Counted from the first letter of the stretch, positions 1 through 9,293 are shown. The stretch: DNA of 38,420 nt from a candidate division WWE3 bacterium RIFOXYD1_FULL_43_17 (GCA_001773385.1 MEWJ01000057.1:1-38420), one strand, 5' to 3'. The notes: generated by a model not told the origin, from the sequence alone. Numbers and translations: made by a program.

Positions 1-49
1 CATTATGTATATTAAACTAGAAAATTCGTTTGTTGACTATAGCAGGGTA

Positions 50-58
50 TGTTATAAA
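50..58 (+). promoter_or_regulatory. Extended -10 (TGTTATAAA) exactly 6 nt before the ATG at 65; leaderless-type promoter
   Basis: TG-T-TATAAA, N6, ATG; TTGACT present at 33-38 but with short spacing. Confidence 0.55.
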
Positions 59-64
59 TAACGT

Positions 65-448
65 ATGCCAGATAAAACAAAAAACAAAGTATTAATAATT
101 GAAGATGAGCAGGACATAAGAACTATATACGCAGAAGTCCTGCAAAATGCAGGTTACACAGTTGACCAGGCTCCTAACGGAGAGGTCGGTGGAGAAAAAA
201 TAAAAAACACCGACTGGAGCATACTCCTTTTGGATATAATGCTTCCGGGTAAAGACGGTTTGAAGATATTGAAAGACCTTAAGGAAACTCCGGAATTGAA
301 AAAAGGGCCCGTGGTTGTTCTGACTAATCTGAACAGCGAGCACATTATTCAGGAAGCCTTTAAGTTAGGTGCCGACGGATATTTGATAAAGTCCGAGGTT
401 AATCCTGACAAGGTTGTTGAAGAAGTCGGTAGGTTTTCGGGCGTTTAA
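65..448 (+). CDS. Response regulator receiver domain protein (CheY-like)
   Basis: VLIIEDEQDIRTIYAEVLQNAGY, LLLDIMLPGKDGL, VVVLTN and K in GYLIKSE match the receiver-domain signature; no output domain. Confidence 0.95.
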   Translation: MPDKTKNKVLIIEDEQDIRTIYAEVLQNAGYTVDQAPNGEVGGEKIKNTDWSILLLDIMLPGKDGLKILKDLKETPELKKGPVVVLTNLNSEHIIQEAFKLGADGYLIKSEVNPDKVVEEVGRFSGV

Positions 449-516
449 ATTACACCAATAACTTTAGTTACCTCGCTAGCTTCTCCCTTTACCTCTATGG
501 GTTAGTTGTGCTATTC

Positions 517-540
517 TTGCCCCAATATTATTCGGGGCAA
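517..540 (+). terminator. Hairpin after response regulator (TTGCCCC...GGGGCAA), no clear U tract
   Basis: 7-bp perfect stem. Confidence 0.35.
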
Positions 541-584
541 TAATCCCAATATAAAAATCACTCGCGACGGAAGGAGACGAGAAG

Positions 585-1343
585 ATGAAAAAGAACCCAA
601 TTTTCTGGGTAAGACTTGCTGTTGCTGTCGTAGCGGCGGTTACTCTAGGGTACGTTCTTGTGTCAAAGTTTGTGACTGGTCCGCAGGAAATTGCTGTCGC
701 GACCGCTACTCCGGTTCCGACCCGGTCTGTGCCTACCGTAACACCTACCGTAACACAAGTTCCGACAGGTACGCAGACGCAGACACGGGTACCCACAGAA
801 ACGCCAGAACCTTCGGCTACCGTGGTCGTGTCTGCCACACCACCCACCGGTTTTACCTTTTACGGAGCTCAATTGGAATTTCTCCGTACGGTCTTGGGGT
901 GGGGTTACGAAGTTTCTGACTGCCTATACAACCTTGAAGAAGCTGCAAATCTCAAAGTGAGCGAACCGGGAAAATGTGTCATGGGAGTAAATGTCTATCC
1001 TTCGAAAAAGGAAAGATTGGTGGGTAACTATTTGTTCCTGGCAAATTATTACAAATTTGTCGGCGACTCGAGGTCAGCCATCCCCTATGAGTACTTTTTT
1101 TATCATTACGACGGTACTTTTGTGGACCCCGCAGTGGACTGGTTAAGCCTAGATCCTCACGCCGTGTGGAGGTGGACAGCTGATAACGGTTTTATGAGAA
1201 AGGTGGCCAATTACTACGGACTTGATTACCCGGATGAACTGCCGCCGGACCCTATTAGAATTTTGCCTTTGACAACAGAAGAGTATCTGACAATTCTATC
1301 CAGACCCGATCTTTTCCCCGGGTGGGTCGAAAGTCATAAATAG
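585..1343 (+). CDS. Membrane-anchored protein with Thr/Pro-rich linker and extracytoplasmic domain, unknown function
   Basis: N-terminal TM helix, TPVPTRSVPTVTPTVTQVPTGTQTQT linker, globular C-terminus; SD GGAAGGAGA upstream. Confidence 0.8.
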   Translation: MKKNPIFWVRLAVAVVAAVTLGYVLVSKFVTGPQEIAVATATPVPTRSVPTVTPTVTQVPTGTQTQTRVPTETPEPSATVVVSATPPTGFTFYGAQLEFLRTVLGWGYEVSDCLYNLEEAANLKVSEPGKCVMGVNVYPSKKERLVGNYLFLANYYKFVGDSRSAIPYEYFFYHYDGTFVDPAVDWLSLDPHAVWRWTADNGFMRKVANYYGLDYPDELPPDPIRILPLTTEEYLTILSRPDLFPGWVESHK

Positions 1344-1350
1344 TTGTAAC

Positions 1351-1395
1351 GGGAGCCTTAGTTCGCGAAAACGCTAACAGGCTCCCATTTTTTGT
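1351..1395 (+). terminator. Intrinsic terminator
   Basis: GGGAGCC...GGCTCCC stem followed by ATTTTTTG. Confidence 0.85.
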
Positions 1396-1405
1396 TAGGC
1401 GGTCA

Positions 1406-1435
1406 TTGACCAGGGATAAAGGTTATTCGTATAAT
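1406..1435 (+). promoter_or_regulatory. Promoter TTGACC-N18-TATAAT, leaderless
   Basis: -35 at 1406-1411, -10 at 1430-1435, then exactly 6 nt to ATG at 1442. Confidence 0.75.
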
Positions 1436-1441
1436 TTTCCT

Positions 1442-1978
1442 ATGAAACGTTACCTGCCCGCCATCTTTGTTTTCCTTTTAGTTATATCGGTGGGTTTATT
1501 TATTTCCACAGGTTACATTAAAACTTTATTATCTCAAAAAACTATTGAAACAACCGAAGACTTGGGATTTTCGAAAACAGCCGATGCCCCGTTCGTTGAA
1601 AAGCCGGGAATTGGAAGATTCCCCGGAGTGGCCGAGCACAACGTTGGTTCAAAAGAATTTTCGGGTTACCTGCAAAATCAGAGTGCACGGGCCAAGCTTC
1701 CTGAGAACTATGAACTTTACGTTGTAAAAGAAGTATTAAACAGGAATGAAGGCAGGGTTTCACTTATGATATCTAACGTCTTGTCTGAACATGTTTTTAA
1801 GTGCACACCAGAACGAACTGCTGCTTTCACGTTTATTAACCAGAATTTTATTTCTTCAGGATTTGATTTTATGAGTACAATAACGCCGGGTGACATGGTA
1901 TATGCTAAGTGTTACAAAGAAGATTGTGTCGAACTCGGCCCTGACTGCATTATCTTGAAAGGAAGCTATGAGGATTAG
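1442..1978 (+). CDS. Membrane-anchored hypothetical protein, first gene of pilus locus
   Basis: Start corrected from TTG at 1406 (which is a -35 element) to ATG 1442; MKRYLPAIFVFLLVISVGLFIS N-terminal TM. Confidence 0.75.
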   Translation: MKRYLPAIFVFLLVISVGLFISTGYIKTLLSQKTIETTEDLGFSKTADAPFVEKPGIGRFPGVAEHNVGSKEFSGYLQNQSARAKLPENYELYVVKEVLNRNEGRVSLMISNVLSEHVFKCTPERTAAFTFINQNFISSGFDFMSTITPGDMVYAKCYKEDCVELGPDCIILKGSYED

Positions 1979-4223
1979 GTATAGTCTTCAAACTACCCTC
2001 TTTCGCAATGTTTTTAATCTTATGCTGACCTCTTTATTTTTCTTTTTTCTGTTTACGGTAACTTCCGGTTTGTATCAGGCCAACGGAGCTACGTGTACGC
2101 CCGGAGAATGCCCTTCAGGATGGTACGTGTGTGATTCTGCTCCTTATGCGTCTCCTCCACAGACAGATGACACGTGTTGCTACGAGAATGGCTGCCCTAG
2201 CTCGGAGTGCGAGGACGTAAATAAATGTTGTTGGTATGGAGAGTCTAACGCTTGTACATACGCTACGTCTGGGGTGTGCCCCTCCTCGAACACCGAAACT
2301 TCAAACTGCTGGGCAACTACAAGATCTGAGTGTTTAGCCGATGGTTGTTGTTGGGTAGGTCTAAAATGCGTAACAAAAAAGCCTTCAAGCTGCCCGGCCT
2401 CAAAAGTAAATTTCGAATGTAGTATAGACCCGGACGATAAATGTTCACCCTGCAGTGGTAACACAGAAGAATCTTGTACAGATACAGCTCCCGATGCTGC
2501 TTCACTGATTAATCCGGCAGATGGTGCTGAGTTATTTGGCAACACGACAGTACTTTTAGACTGGGGCACTCCCGCAGGCTGGGGCGAGAATTGTGCCGGC
2601 GCCGAATCTAACATTTACAGAGTATTTGTGGACAGCGGTGCGGGTTTTGTTCAGCAGGGCGGAGATATTTATGAGCCTACCACCGAACTTCTTTTTTCTC
2701 TCGATACAATGGCCGCTAAAAATTACAAGTGGTATGTTGTGACGGACAATGGCGTGAAGACTAATACATCCGCGACAAGGTCCTTCTCCAGTAACCCGTC
2801 TCTCAACCTAACTATAAATGTTCAGGAGATTTCGATGAGTTCTTCTTTTTGTCCGGCTTCGGCATTAAGAAGTCTAGCTGGTGTATCTATTACTGTTTCT
2901 GTTTCCGGAGTGACTGAAACTTACTCTGTAGTATCTGGCACGGACGGTTCTGTAAAAATCCCTGTAAAATACGCAACCGCAACACCTGCTCAAATGACAA
3001 TTTGTTCTACCTACAGTGAGGGGATGTGCCAATCATATGGTCTCAGGTGTGCCGATTTGGTCAGATACGACGCTCCACAAAATTGCGTCACCGTTCCTCA
3101 GACCACGGTGGCTACTACCCAAAGTACTACGCTTCAGCTATCCAAGATTAAAAAAGATCCCTGGGTTGCTGTAGTAGACGGAGATGCATATGCGAAGAGT
3201 TTTACAAACCCGGGCCCTTGTTCTACCGAAACCCAAGTGTTGGGAGGATTTTATGGCGGTATGCTGAACCTTAACAAGTTAAGCCTGGGCAGCAATATAT
3301 ACGCTTTATCCGTAGGTAACTCTTCTTTTCCGGGAGACATTTCTGAGGGAACCGGGGGCGGTTACGCAAAGAACATAGGTGTGGCGCAGGACGAAGCTGA
3401 AGAAATAAAAATACCGGAAAACGCCAAGAGCATGACGAATTTGGGCGGTTACATCAGACCGGACGTGTACAAAATGAGCATTACCGATTTCAACAATAGC
3501 TCGGGACTCTATTACTTTCTTAGGTCAGGCATAATCGAGGTATCTAATGCCGGAAGCATGTCCGCAATTTATGCGGGGGTCAAATGCTACCCAGGGGATA
3601 TAAATTACAGACCCGGATCGCTAGATGTTTGTATAGGTATTACAAAGACCACTAGAATAGTGGGATGTACACTGAGTTCTTGTTTTGTCTATAACGGAAA
3701 TATATCTCCCAGAGTTGGTTTCATATACGTCCAAGGTAATCCATCGCAGACATTGATTATTGATAGTCCGATTAGAGGGATAGGAGCAGTAGGTATGACA
3801 ACCGAACCCGGCACTGTTGTAATACTAACCAAGGCGCGTGTGAAGATAGACGCTTCGTTAGCCACTCCCCTAGCCTCTTATACAGTGGACTCTCCGCCTC
3901 AGGTAGAGGCAGTAATAATTTCCTCCAGCGGTATAGAAGTTGGTAGCAACTACACAGAAGCTACCCCCGACAATCCGGTAGTTTTCTACGGCTCTCTTAT
4001 AAGTACTAAACCAGGAGCCTCTCCCGGCAAAGGTATACAAATACTCCGTGACCTCGGTCTTGACAACAATACCTACCCGGCGGTTGTTGTTAATTACCCT
4101 CTGGATATGCTCGACCGTGTTAGTAAATCTATTAAATTCAATTCAAAATGGGGTAAAGAAACCGGGCTCGAGGTTTTTGACGTGAAGTACGAATTTGACG
4201 ATGTTACCGAAACAGTAGATTAA
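1968..4223 (+). CDS. Large secreted Cys-rich protein, candidate pilus-tip/adhesin-like component
   Basis: N-terminal signal/TM segment; clusters such as CCWYGESNAC and ECLADGCCWVGLKC; FN3-like segment; start overlaps the stop of the upstream gene; adjacent to prepilin genes. Confidence 0.75.
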   Translation: MRIRYSLQTTLFRNVFNLMLTSLFFFFLFTVTSGLYQANGATCTPGECPSGWYVCDSAPYASPPQTDDTCCYENGCPSSECEDVNKCCWYGESNACTYATSGVCPSSNTETSNCWATTRSECLADGCCWVGLKCVTKKPSSCPASKVNFECSIDPDDKCSPCSGNTEESCTDTAPDAASLINPADGAELFGNTTVLLDWGTPAGWGENCAGAESNIYRVFVDSGAGFVQQGGDIYEPTTELLFSLDTMAAKNYKWYVVTDNGVKTNTSATRSFSSNPSLNLTINVQEISMSSSFCPASALRSLAGVSITVSVSGVTETYSVVSGTDGSVKIPVKYATATPAQMTICSTYSEGMCQSYGLRCADLVRYDAPQNCVTVPQTTVATTQSTTLQLSKIKKDPWVAVVDGDAYAKSFTNPGPCSTETQVLGGFYGGMLNLNKLSLGSNIYALSVGNSSFPGDISEGTGGGYAKNIGVAQDEAEEIKIPENAKSMTNLGGYIRPDVYKMSITDFNNSSGLYYFLRSGIIEVSNAGSMSAIYAGVKCYPGDINYRPGSLDVCIGITKTTRIVGCTLSSCFVYNGNISPRVGFIYVQGNPSQTLIIDSPIRGIGAVGMTTEPGTVVILTKARVKIDASLATPLASYTVDSPPQVEAVIISSSGIEVGSNYTEATPDNPVVFYGSLISTKPGASPGKGIQILRDLGLDNNTYPAVVVNYPLDMLDRVSKSIKFNSKWGKETGLEVFDVKYEFDDVTETVD

Positions 4224-4224
4224 T

Positions 4225-5103
4225 ATGAATAGACGGTTTAAAGAATTAAATAACAACGGACAGGCCCTATTATTTGTTGTTGTTGCGATGACCATAGCGT
4301 TGTCTGTCGGAGTTGCAATAAGTAGCAGGACTTTGCAGATGTCTTCGCGCGTATCCAGGACCGACACCTCCGCAAGAGTACTTGCGGCAGCGGAGGGCGG
4401 TATAGACAGACTACTGGACCAACCCACCGTGTTACTTGATCGTTTGGCAGCTAAAACTCAGGATTGTACGGAATTGGGTTTTACCTCCGTAACAGGTGAC
4501 TTAACCAGGTGTATTTTAAATTTTCAGAAAGCTCCGTCGGACCCAATAGAGTCGAGAGCAATTTTGAGTGCCCGTACTTTCAACCACACCGATATTATGG
4601 GTAGCACGGGCTACTACGCGACGAATCTTTTGCCGGGTCAGTCAAAGAATATTGAGTTGACCGGCATGAATAATATAAGAATTTGTTGGCAAAACAGTAG
4701 TGCTGCCATTGAATATATTTTGTACGGTCCTGTAACAACGGAAAGAAATTTCTTGAAAGCTTCGGGAGGTGTGACTTTTAGTTCTGACATCTCTTCAACA
4801 GGTTTTAGCGATGCAAGTAGTGAGGCTATCCGTGAAGGCTATCCTATGCCGAACTGCTATAACGTAGCCGTTACAGGAATGACCGGTGTGAGAATAAGAA
4901 GTATTTTTCAAAATTCAGAAGTTGCAATCGTTCCTGTCGACCCCACTTCCCTACCAGTCCAAGGGTACAGATTGTATTCAAGAGGAGAGTTGGTGCAGGA
5001 GGACGATGTGAAAACTACGAAAGCGATTGTAGTATACAGATCTTACAGCAGCGCGCCCGCATTTTTTGATTACGCTATCTTCTCTAATGGAGATACGCCC
5101 TAA
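4225..5103 (+). CDS. PilX/GspK-like pilus assembly protein (copy 1)
   Basis: NNNGQALLFVVVAMTIALSVGVAISSRT...AAAEGGIDRLL N-terminus; paralogous to 8472..9293. Confidence 0.7.
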   Translation: MNRRFKELNNNGQALLFVVVAMTIALSVGVAISSRTLQMSSRVSRTDTSARVLAAAEGGIDRLLDQPTVLLDRLAAKTQDCTELGFTSVTGDLTRCILNFQKAPSDPIESRAILSARTFNHTDIMGSTGYYATNLLPGQSKNIELTGMNNIRICWQNSSAAIEYILYGPVTTERNFLKASGGVTFSSDISSTGFSDASSEAIREGYPMPNCYNVAVTGMTGVRIRSIFQNSEVAIVPVDPTSLPVQGYRLYSRGELVQEDDVKTTKAIVVYRSYSSAPAFFDYAIFSNGDTP

Positions 5104-5138
5104 TTTATTTATACCGACCCTCTAAAGGTGGAATCGTA

Positions 5139-5167
5139 TTGACACTAATTAGGGGCGAAGTCATAAT
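5139..5167 (+). promoter_or_regulatory. Strong promoter TTGACA-N17-CATAAT upstream of major-pilin candidate
   Basis: Consensus -35 at 5139-5144, -10 at 5162-5167; about 75-nt leader ending with SD AAGGAGGGGGGTG. Confidence 0.65.
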
Positions 5168-5249
5168 TTAAAAGATAAATGTTCATACTGCCTAAAATTA
5201 TTTTAAGATCTAGAAATGGATTAGATAGAAGGAGGGGGGTGAGAAGCAG

Positions 5250-5762
5250 ATGAAAGAATTGAAAAGAATAATTAATTCTGCTTCGGGATTTACGCTTATC
5301 GAGTTGTTGATAGTTATTGTTGTTATCGGTATTTTAGCGGGAGTCGTTTTGGCTGTTATAAACCCCGTCGCTACCCAATACAAAGCTAATCAGACTGTTT
5401 TAAGAACCAACGTTGAAAAAGCTTGTTTAGCATTACATTCCTGTGGTGCCACTACGACCAGAGCTACCAGATGTGACACGGCAGATGAAATAGGTGTTAT
5501 CTGGCCCCCGTCAGCACCAGCTGCAGGCGGAACGACTGATGCACAGTGGTGTATCGATACCGATGGTAATGAAGCGGCCTGTTCAGCAGCCCCCGCATCG
5601 GGAGATGGTAATACAGTTTATGTTTGGGGAGATATAGATAATCCCCTTGCGACAGGCGGTGCACGCTGTAGATATTATTGCGGTTATAACTTTACCTCAA
5701 GCCAGACAGTATCTTTGACTATGAGTGCTGTTGCAGCAAATCAGGGGTGTACCCTCGATTAG
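5250..5762 (+). CDS. Type IV prepilin, likely major pilin, Cys-rich
   Basis: SGFTLIELLIVIVVIGILAGVVLAVINPVA prepilin signature with E5; eight Cys; strong promoter and SD. Confidence 0.9.
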   Translation: MKELKRIINSASGFTLIELLIVIVVIGILAGVVLAVINPVATQYKANQTVLRTNVEKACLALHSCGATTTRATRCDTADEIGVIWPPSAPAAGGTTDAQWCIDTDGNEAACSAAPASGDGNTVYVWGDIDNPLATGGARCRYYCGYNFTSSQTVSLTMSAVAANQGCTLD

Positions 5763-5779
5763 TAAGTATTTAGCATTTG

Positions 5780-5804
5780 GGGGCACAGGAGCGTCCTGTG
5801 TCCC
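5780..5804 (+). terminator. Hairpin attenuator or terminator immediately after pilin gene
   Basis: GGGGCACAGGA-GCG-TCCTGTGTCCC, 11-bp stem with one G-T pair, followed by TTGTTACGTTT. Confidence 0.65.
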
Positions 5805-5818
5805 TTGTTACGTTTAAT

Positions 5819-6325
5819 ATGAAAGAACATAAAAAAGGTTTCACAATAGTAGAACTACTCATCGTGGTTTCTGTCATCGGAATACTTAGCGGAGTAACAC
5901 TGTCCGTTATTAATCCTGCAAAATTGCAGGCCCGCGCAAGAGACTCGCAAAGAATTTCGGATTTAAAGAAGATTCAAACGGCACTAGAAGCATACTTTTC
6001 GGATTTCCGCAGTTATCCTCCAAAAGCTACACCGGCCTCATACTATGCGGTGAGCACACTTAGCGGAGTGCTGGTGCCGAATTATATTTCCCAATTACCG
6101 ACAGACCCGAAAGGCTACAGTGCTGCCTATTCCTGTGCTGCTGATTTTGGTTACACGTATCGTACCAACAGTACTACAGGCGGCACAGCGTACGTTTTAC
6201 TGGCTAAAATGGAAACCACGTCCGTGGATTATTCAAAGTGTTCCGATTCCGGCATTAGCAACTGCGTGACATTCGGATGTAGTACGTGCGCCACTTACTG
6301 CCATGCAGTTCAAAACACCTTTTAA
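5819..6325 (+). CDS. Type IV prepilin-like protein, Cys-rich C-terminus
   Basis: KKGFTIVELLIVVSVIGILSGVTLSVINPAK; start corrected from 5777. Confidence 0.9.
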   Translation: MKEHKKGFTIVELLIVVSVIGILSGVTLSVINPAKLQARARDSQRISDLKKIQTALEAYFSDFRSYPPKATPASYYAVSTLSGVLVPNYISQLPTDPKGYSAAYSCAADFGYTYRTNSTTGGTAYVLLAKMETTSVDYSKCSDSGISNCVTFGCSTCATYCHAVQNTF

Positions 6326-6328
6326 AAA

Positions 6329-6820
6329 ATGAGAAAGTTTCTCAATCCTAAAGCATTCACACTTCTCGAAATCACTATTGTTACGGCTATTCTTCTTGTG
6401 CTCCTGGGCACCACCATTTCATTAATCGCCCCTTCAAATTCAAAAGGCAGGTCGCGGGATGCAAGAAGAATGTCGGACATTTCTAATTTAGATAGAGCTT
6501 TAAACGAATACAAGATGGATTTTGGAGTTTATCCCGGGGAAGAAAATACCCTTTATACAAGTAATGTTGTTCCCTCAGGTTCGCCCAGCATCTACTCCCC
6601 CACTTCAGGCTGGGTACCCGCGGACTTGTCGGATTATTTTCCAAAATACCCGACAGATCCTGTTAACGACGCCACATATCATTATGAGTACGTACATAAT
6701 TCTGTAAGCTACGAAATTTCCGCGCGTGCGGAACAGTTGGTGCAGGAACCTTCCAATGACGGTGGAAACGACCCGTCCAGTTACGAATTAGGCAACAACT
6801 TATTGCTGATCTCACCATAA
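6329..6820 (+). CDS. Type IV prepilin-like protein
   Basis: KAFTLLEITIVTAILLVLLGTTISLIAP. Confidence 0.85.
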   Translation: MRKFLNPKAFTLLEITIVTAILLVLLGTTISLIAPSNSKGRSRDARRMSDISNLDRALNEYKMDFGVYPGEENTLYTSNVVPSGSPSIYSPTSGWVPADLSDYFPKYPTDPVNDATYHYEYVHNSVSYEISARAEQLVQEPSNDGGNDPSSYELGNNLLLISP

Positions 6821-6826
6821 TTTTTG

Positions 6827-6835
6827 TGCTACTAT
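6827..6835 (+). promoter_or_regulatory. Possible extended -10 (TGCTACTAT) 6 nt before ATG at 6842
   Basis: TG-C-TACTAT, N6, ATG; no convincing -35. Confidence 0.4.
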
Positions 6836-6841
6836 TTATAT

Positions 6842-7384
6842 ATGAAACTGCCCCACTACGTTAAGAGTGTTATGTCACACGGCAACGGATTCACGCTGGT
6901 AGAGCTAATGGTGGTGGTTGGAATTTTGACGCTTGTTTCGGGAATAATGATTCCTTCTTTTTCAACTTACACAAGAAATCAGATGTTAAAACAGGCTCAG
7001 GAAAATTTGAAAAGCGATTTGAGGAGTGCTCAAAACAGGGCGTTAACAGGTACAGGTTCGGACCAGACAATTGGCGGCCAACCGGTTTTATACTGGGCGG
7101 TTTCTTATTCTCAAACATCCGGTTCTAACGCCACGTACAGCTTTTATTTAACAGCTTCCAATAACTGTGTAACTAACGCTACGCTCCAGCAAACTGTTAA
7201 ACTTCCGGAAAATATTACGGTTGCGGCCAGCCCTTCGTCGGGGACCCATTGTTTGCTTTTCAGTTTAGAAGATGGCTCGGTCTTTGAACGAAACATTAGT
7301 GTGCCTGCTAATACAGACCCCATACCGGATACTTCTATTTATCTTGTACATTCTTCTGACACTTCAGTTACAAAAAGCGTATAG
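6842..7384 (+). CDS. Type II secretion/type IV pilus pseudopilin-like protein (GspH/FimT-like)
   Basis: NGFTLVELMVVVGILTLVSGIMIPSF; start corrected from 6824. Confidence 0.85.
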   Translation: MKLPHYVKSVMSHGNGFTLVELMVVVGILTLVSGIMIPSFSTYTRNQMLKQAQENLKSDLRSAQNRALTGTGSDQTIGGQPVLYWAVSYSQTSGSNATYSFYLTASNNCVTNATLQQTVKLPENITVAASPSSGTHCLLFSLEDGSVFERNISVPANTDPIPDTSIYLVHSSDTSVTKSV

Positions 7385-7423
7385 ATTAATAAAACCGGGA
7401 TGATAGTCAGCTCGAATTAAAAT

Positions 7424-7915
7424 ATGAAAAAAAACTTTATAAAAATATTAGCTCAACAAAAAGGATTAGGACTTGTGGAAGTAATAGCAGCTTTAGGAAT
7501 TTCTGTTGTGGTAATCACTTCCCTACTCTCTCTTACCTTATTTTCCCTAAGGACATCAACACAAAGTACGCTCCTGATGGAAGGTACTAAAGCAGCGAAC
7601 TATCAAATGGAACTACTAAGAGCACATAGGGATCAGATCACTACTGCATGGGACACCGGTGCCAATAACTTTGTGGACTCTGTGGTTACATGTAACACAA
7701 CCACTCCCTGCTATGTGACGGACGCTTTTGCGGTAGTCCAGAACAGTAGGCGGACAACAAATGCAGGTAGCACACAGATTCTTACAGGATTTTATGCAAC
7801 GACCGAACCCGGTGGAACTACGGTGCATATAACTGTGGAATCGTCTTGGAATTTGGGAGCTCAGTCAAAAAACACGTTCGTTTACACTGATTTTACTAAC
7901 TGGCAATTAAAATGA
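7424..7915 (+). CDS. Prepilin-like protein (PilV-like)
   Basis: QQKGLGLVEVIAALGISVVVITSLLSL. Confidence 0.75.
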   Translation: MKKNFIKILAQQKGLGLVEVIAALGISVVVITSLLSLTLFSLRTSTQSTLLMEGTKAANYQMELLRAHRDQITTAWDTGANNFVDSVVTCNTTTPCYVTDAFAVVQNSRRTTNAGSTQILTGFYATTEPGGTTVHITVESSWNLGAQSKNTFVYTDFTNWQLK

Positions 7916-8460
7916 AAAAAATAGCCGCCGTTACGGATACAACTACACAAAATAAAGGATTTACTCTTGTAGAACTGTTGGTAGTTATTGCGCTTCTTGG
8001 CATATCCGTAGGCGTGACAAACGATATTTTGGTCTCTCTAGTCCGCAGCTACAGTAAGACGCAAATTAAGAACGAGATAGAACAGCAGGCTAACTTTGTC
8101 GGGCTAAAGCTGGAACGGGAACTTAGAAGCGCGGAAAGTGTTGTCCCCCCGACAGTACCTCCCTACACCAGTCGTCTTGTCATTTTGAAAGGTGGCGGGG
8201 TGAGTGTAACGTACGAGTTGGTCGGCGATGTATTAAAAGTTCAAAACCCCACAGGTTCTGCGGCCGTGGCGCTAACGAGTAAGGATGGGGTGAGCGGAGT
8301 TTCGGTTACCTGCGGACTTTCGTCAGGAACAGCTTGTTTTTCGGTCACCGGTTCAGACCCACAGACCGTAGTGATGAACATAAAACTTCAGGCAGTAAAA
8401 GGAAACGCCAAAGAATATTCCGAAATCGTCAACGCCATAACAATAAGAAAAAGCTACTAA
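7912..8460 (+). CDS. Prepilin-like protein (PilW/GspJ-like)
   Basis: NKGFTLVELLVVIALLGISVGVTNDIL; ATGA overlap with upstream gene. Confidence 0.85.
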   Translation: MKKIAAVTDTTTQNKGFTLVELLVVIALLGISVGVTNDILVSLVRSYSKTQIKNEIEQQANFVGLKLERELRSAESVVPPTVPPYTSRLVILKGGGVSVTYELVGDVLKVQNPTGSAAVALTSKDGVSGVSVTCGLSSGTACFSVTGSDPQTVVMNIKLQAVKGNAKEYSEIVNAITIRKSY

Positions 8461-8471
8461 ACCGGGGGATT

Positions 8472-9293
8472 ATGAAAATATTGCCTATACACAAAGACAA
8501 TTCAGGACAGACGCTTATAGCGATAGTTTTTTTGATGATCGTCGCAACAACGATCGGTGTGACAATATCTAACCGTTTTATAAGCACTTTAAGGGGACTG
8601 GTAAGGACAGACGACAGCGTAAAAGCTCTCAAGGCTGCAGAAGCATTGGTTGAACGTCTGCTCATAGTTCCCAACGAAACGCTGGAAGGTTACATAGCGT
8701 TCGGAAATTGCGGGAGTGTTTGTAACTACACTATCACGGAGCCTAACGGTAATGTAGTCAGTGCGGATGTGACGTTAGCCTACTCCGGAAATACTGCCGA
8801 CCCCTTTTCCCTTAATTTAGCACCCGGCGAAGCAGGACAGGTAAACCTGGCCGGATACGGCACAGGATCTTCCGTTGACGTCTGCTGGAACGGCGCCGCA
8901 TCTATTCACGCGGCGTACATTTATGAAGAAGGCGGCGTGACAAAAATTGCGTCATACGCCGTAAACTCAGTGTCCTCACCATATAATGACAACGGCTTTG
9001 ATTTTGCAGTAGCCGGCAACGGATTTCCGAATTGTTTTTCAGTGAACACAATCTTTACCCCGAAATTTTTACGGTTGCGCCCCTACTATGAAGCAGGGGG
9101 CATTTATGTGGTTCCGGCCATCGGGCAGACTATACCAAGGCAGGGGATAATAATGGACGCGCACGGGTATTCCGGAGAATCCGCAAAACACATCATAGTT
9201 CTTAAAACCGACCCAATGGCCCCGTCATTTTTTGATTATGCCCTGCTTCAGACAGGGGGAACTTCGGATCTTACCAACAGCTACGCACAATAA
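8472..9293 (+). CDS. PilX/GspK-like pilus assembly protein (copy 2)
   Basis: DNSGQTLIAIVFLMIVATTIGVTISNRF...KAAEALVERLL; C-terminal PSFFDYALLQTGGTS resembles PAFFDYAIFSNGDTP of copy 1; start corrected from 8334. Confidence 0.7.
   Translation: MKILPIHKDNSGQTLIAIVFLMIVATTIGVTISNRFISTLRGLVRTDDSVKALKAAEALVERLLIVPNETLEGYIAFGNCGSVCNYTITEPNGNVVSADVTLAYSGNTADPFSLNLAPGEAGQVNLAGYGTGSSVDVCWNGAASIHAAYIYEEGGVTKIASYAVNSVSSPYNDNGFDFAVAGNGFPNCFSVNTIFTPKFLRLRPYYEAGGIYVVPAIGQTIPRQGIIMDAHGYSGESAKHIIVLKTDPMAPSFFDYALLQTGGTSDLTNSYAQ

Noticed and set aside
727-757. Short tandem repeat (CTACCGTAACAC twice)
   Set aside because: Simple coding repeat in a Thr/Pro linker; no separate function evident
476-847. Val/Gly-rich minus-strand ORF
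   Set aside because: Antisense shadow of the Thr/Pro-rich linker at 585..1343
1406-1441. TTG start at 1406 for the hypothetical gene
   Set aside because: The TTG is part of a TTGACC -35 element with TATAAT 18 bp downstream; the ATG at 1442 is the better start
8334-8471. N-terminal extension of ORF 8334..9293
   Set aside because: Overlaps the upstream prepilin in another frame, basic and low quality; TM-type start MKILPIHKDNSGQTL at 8472 fits
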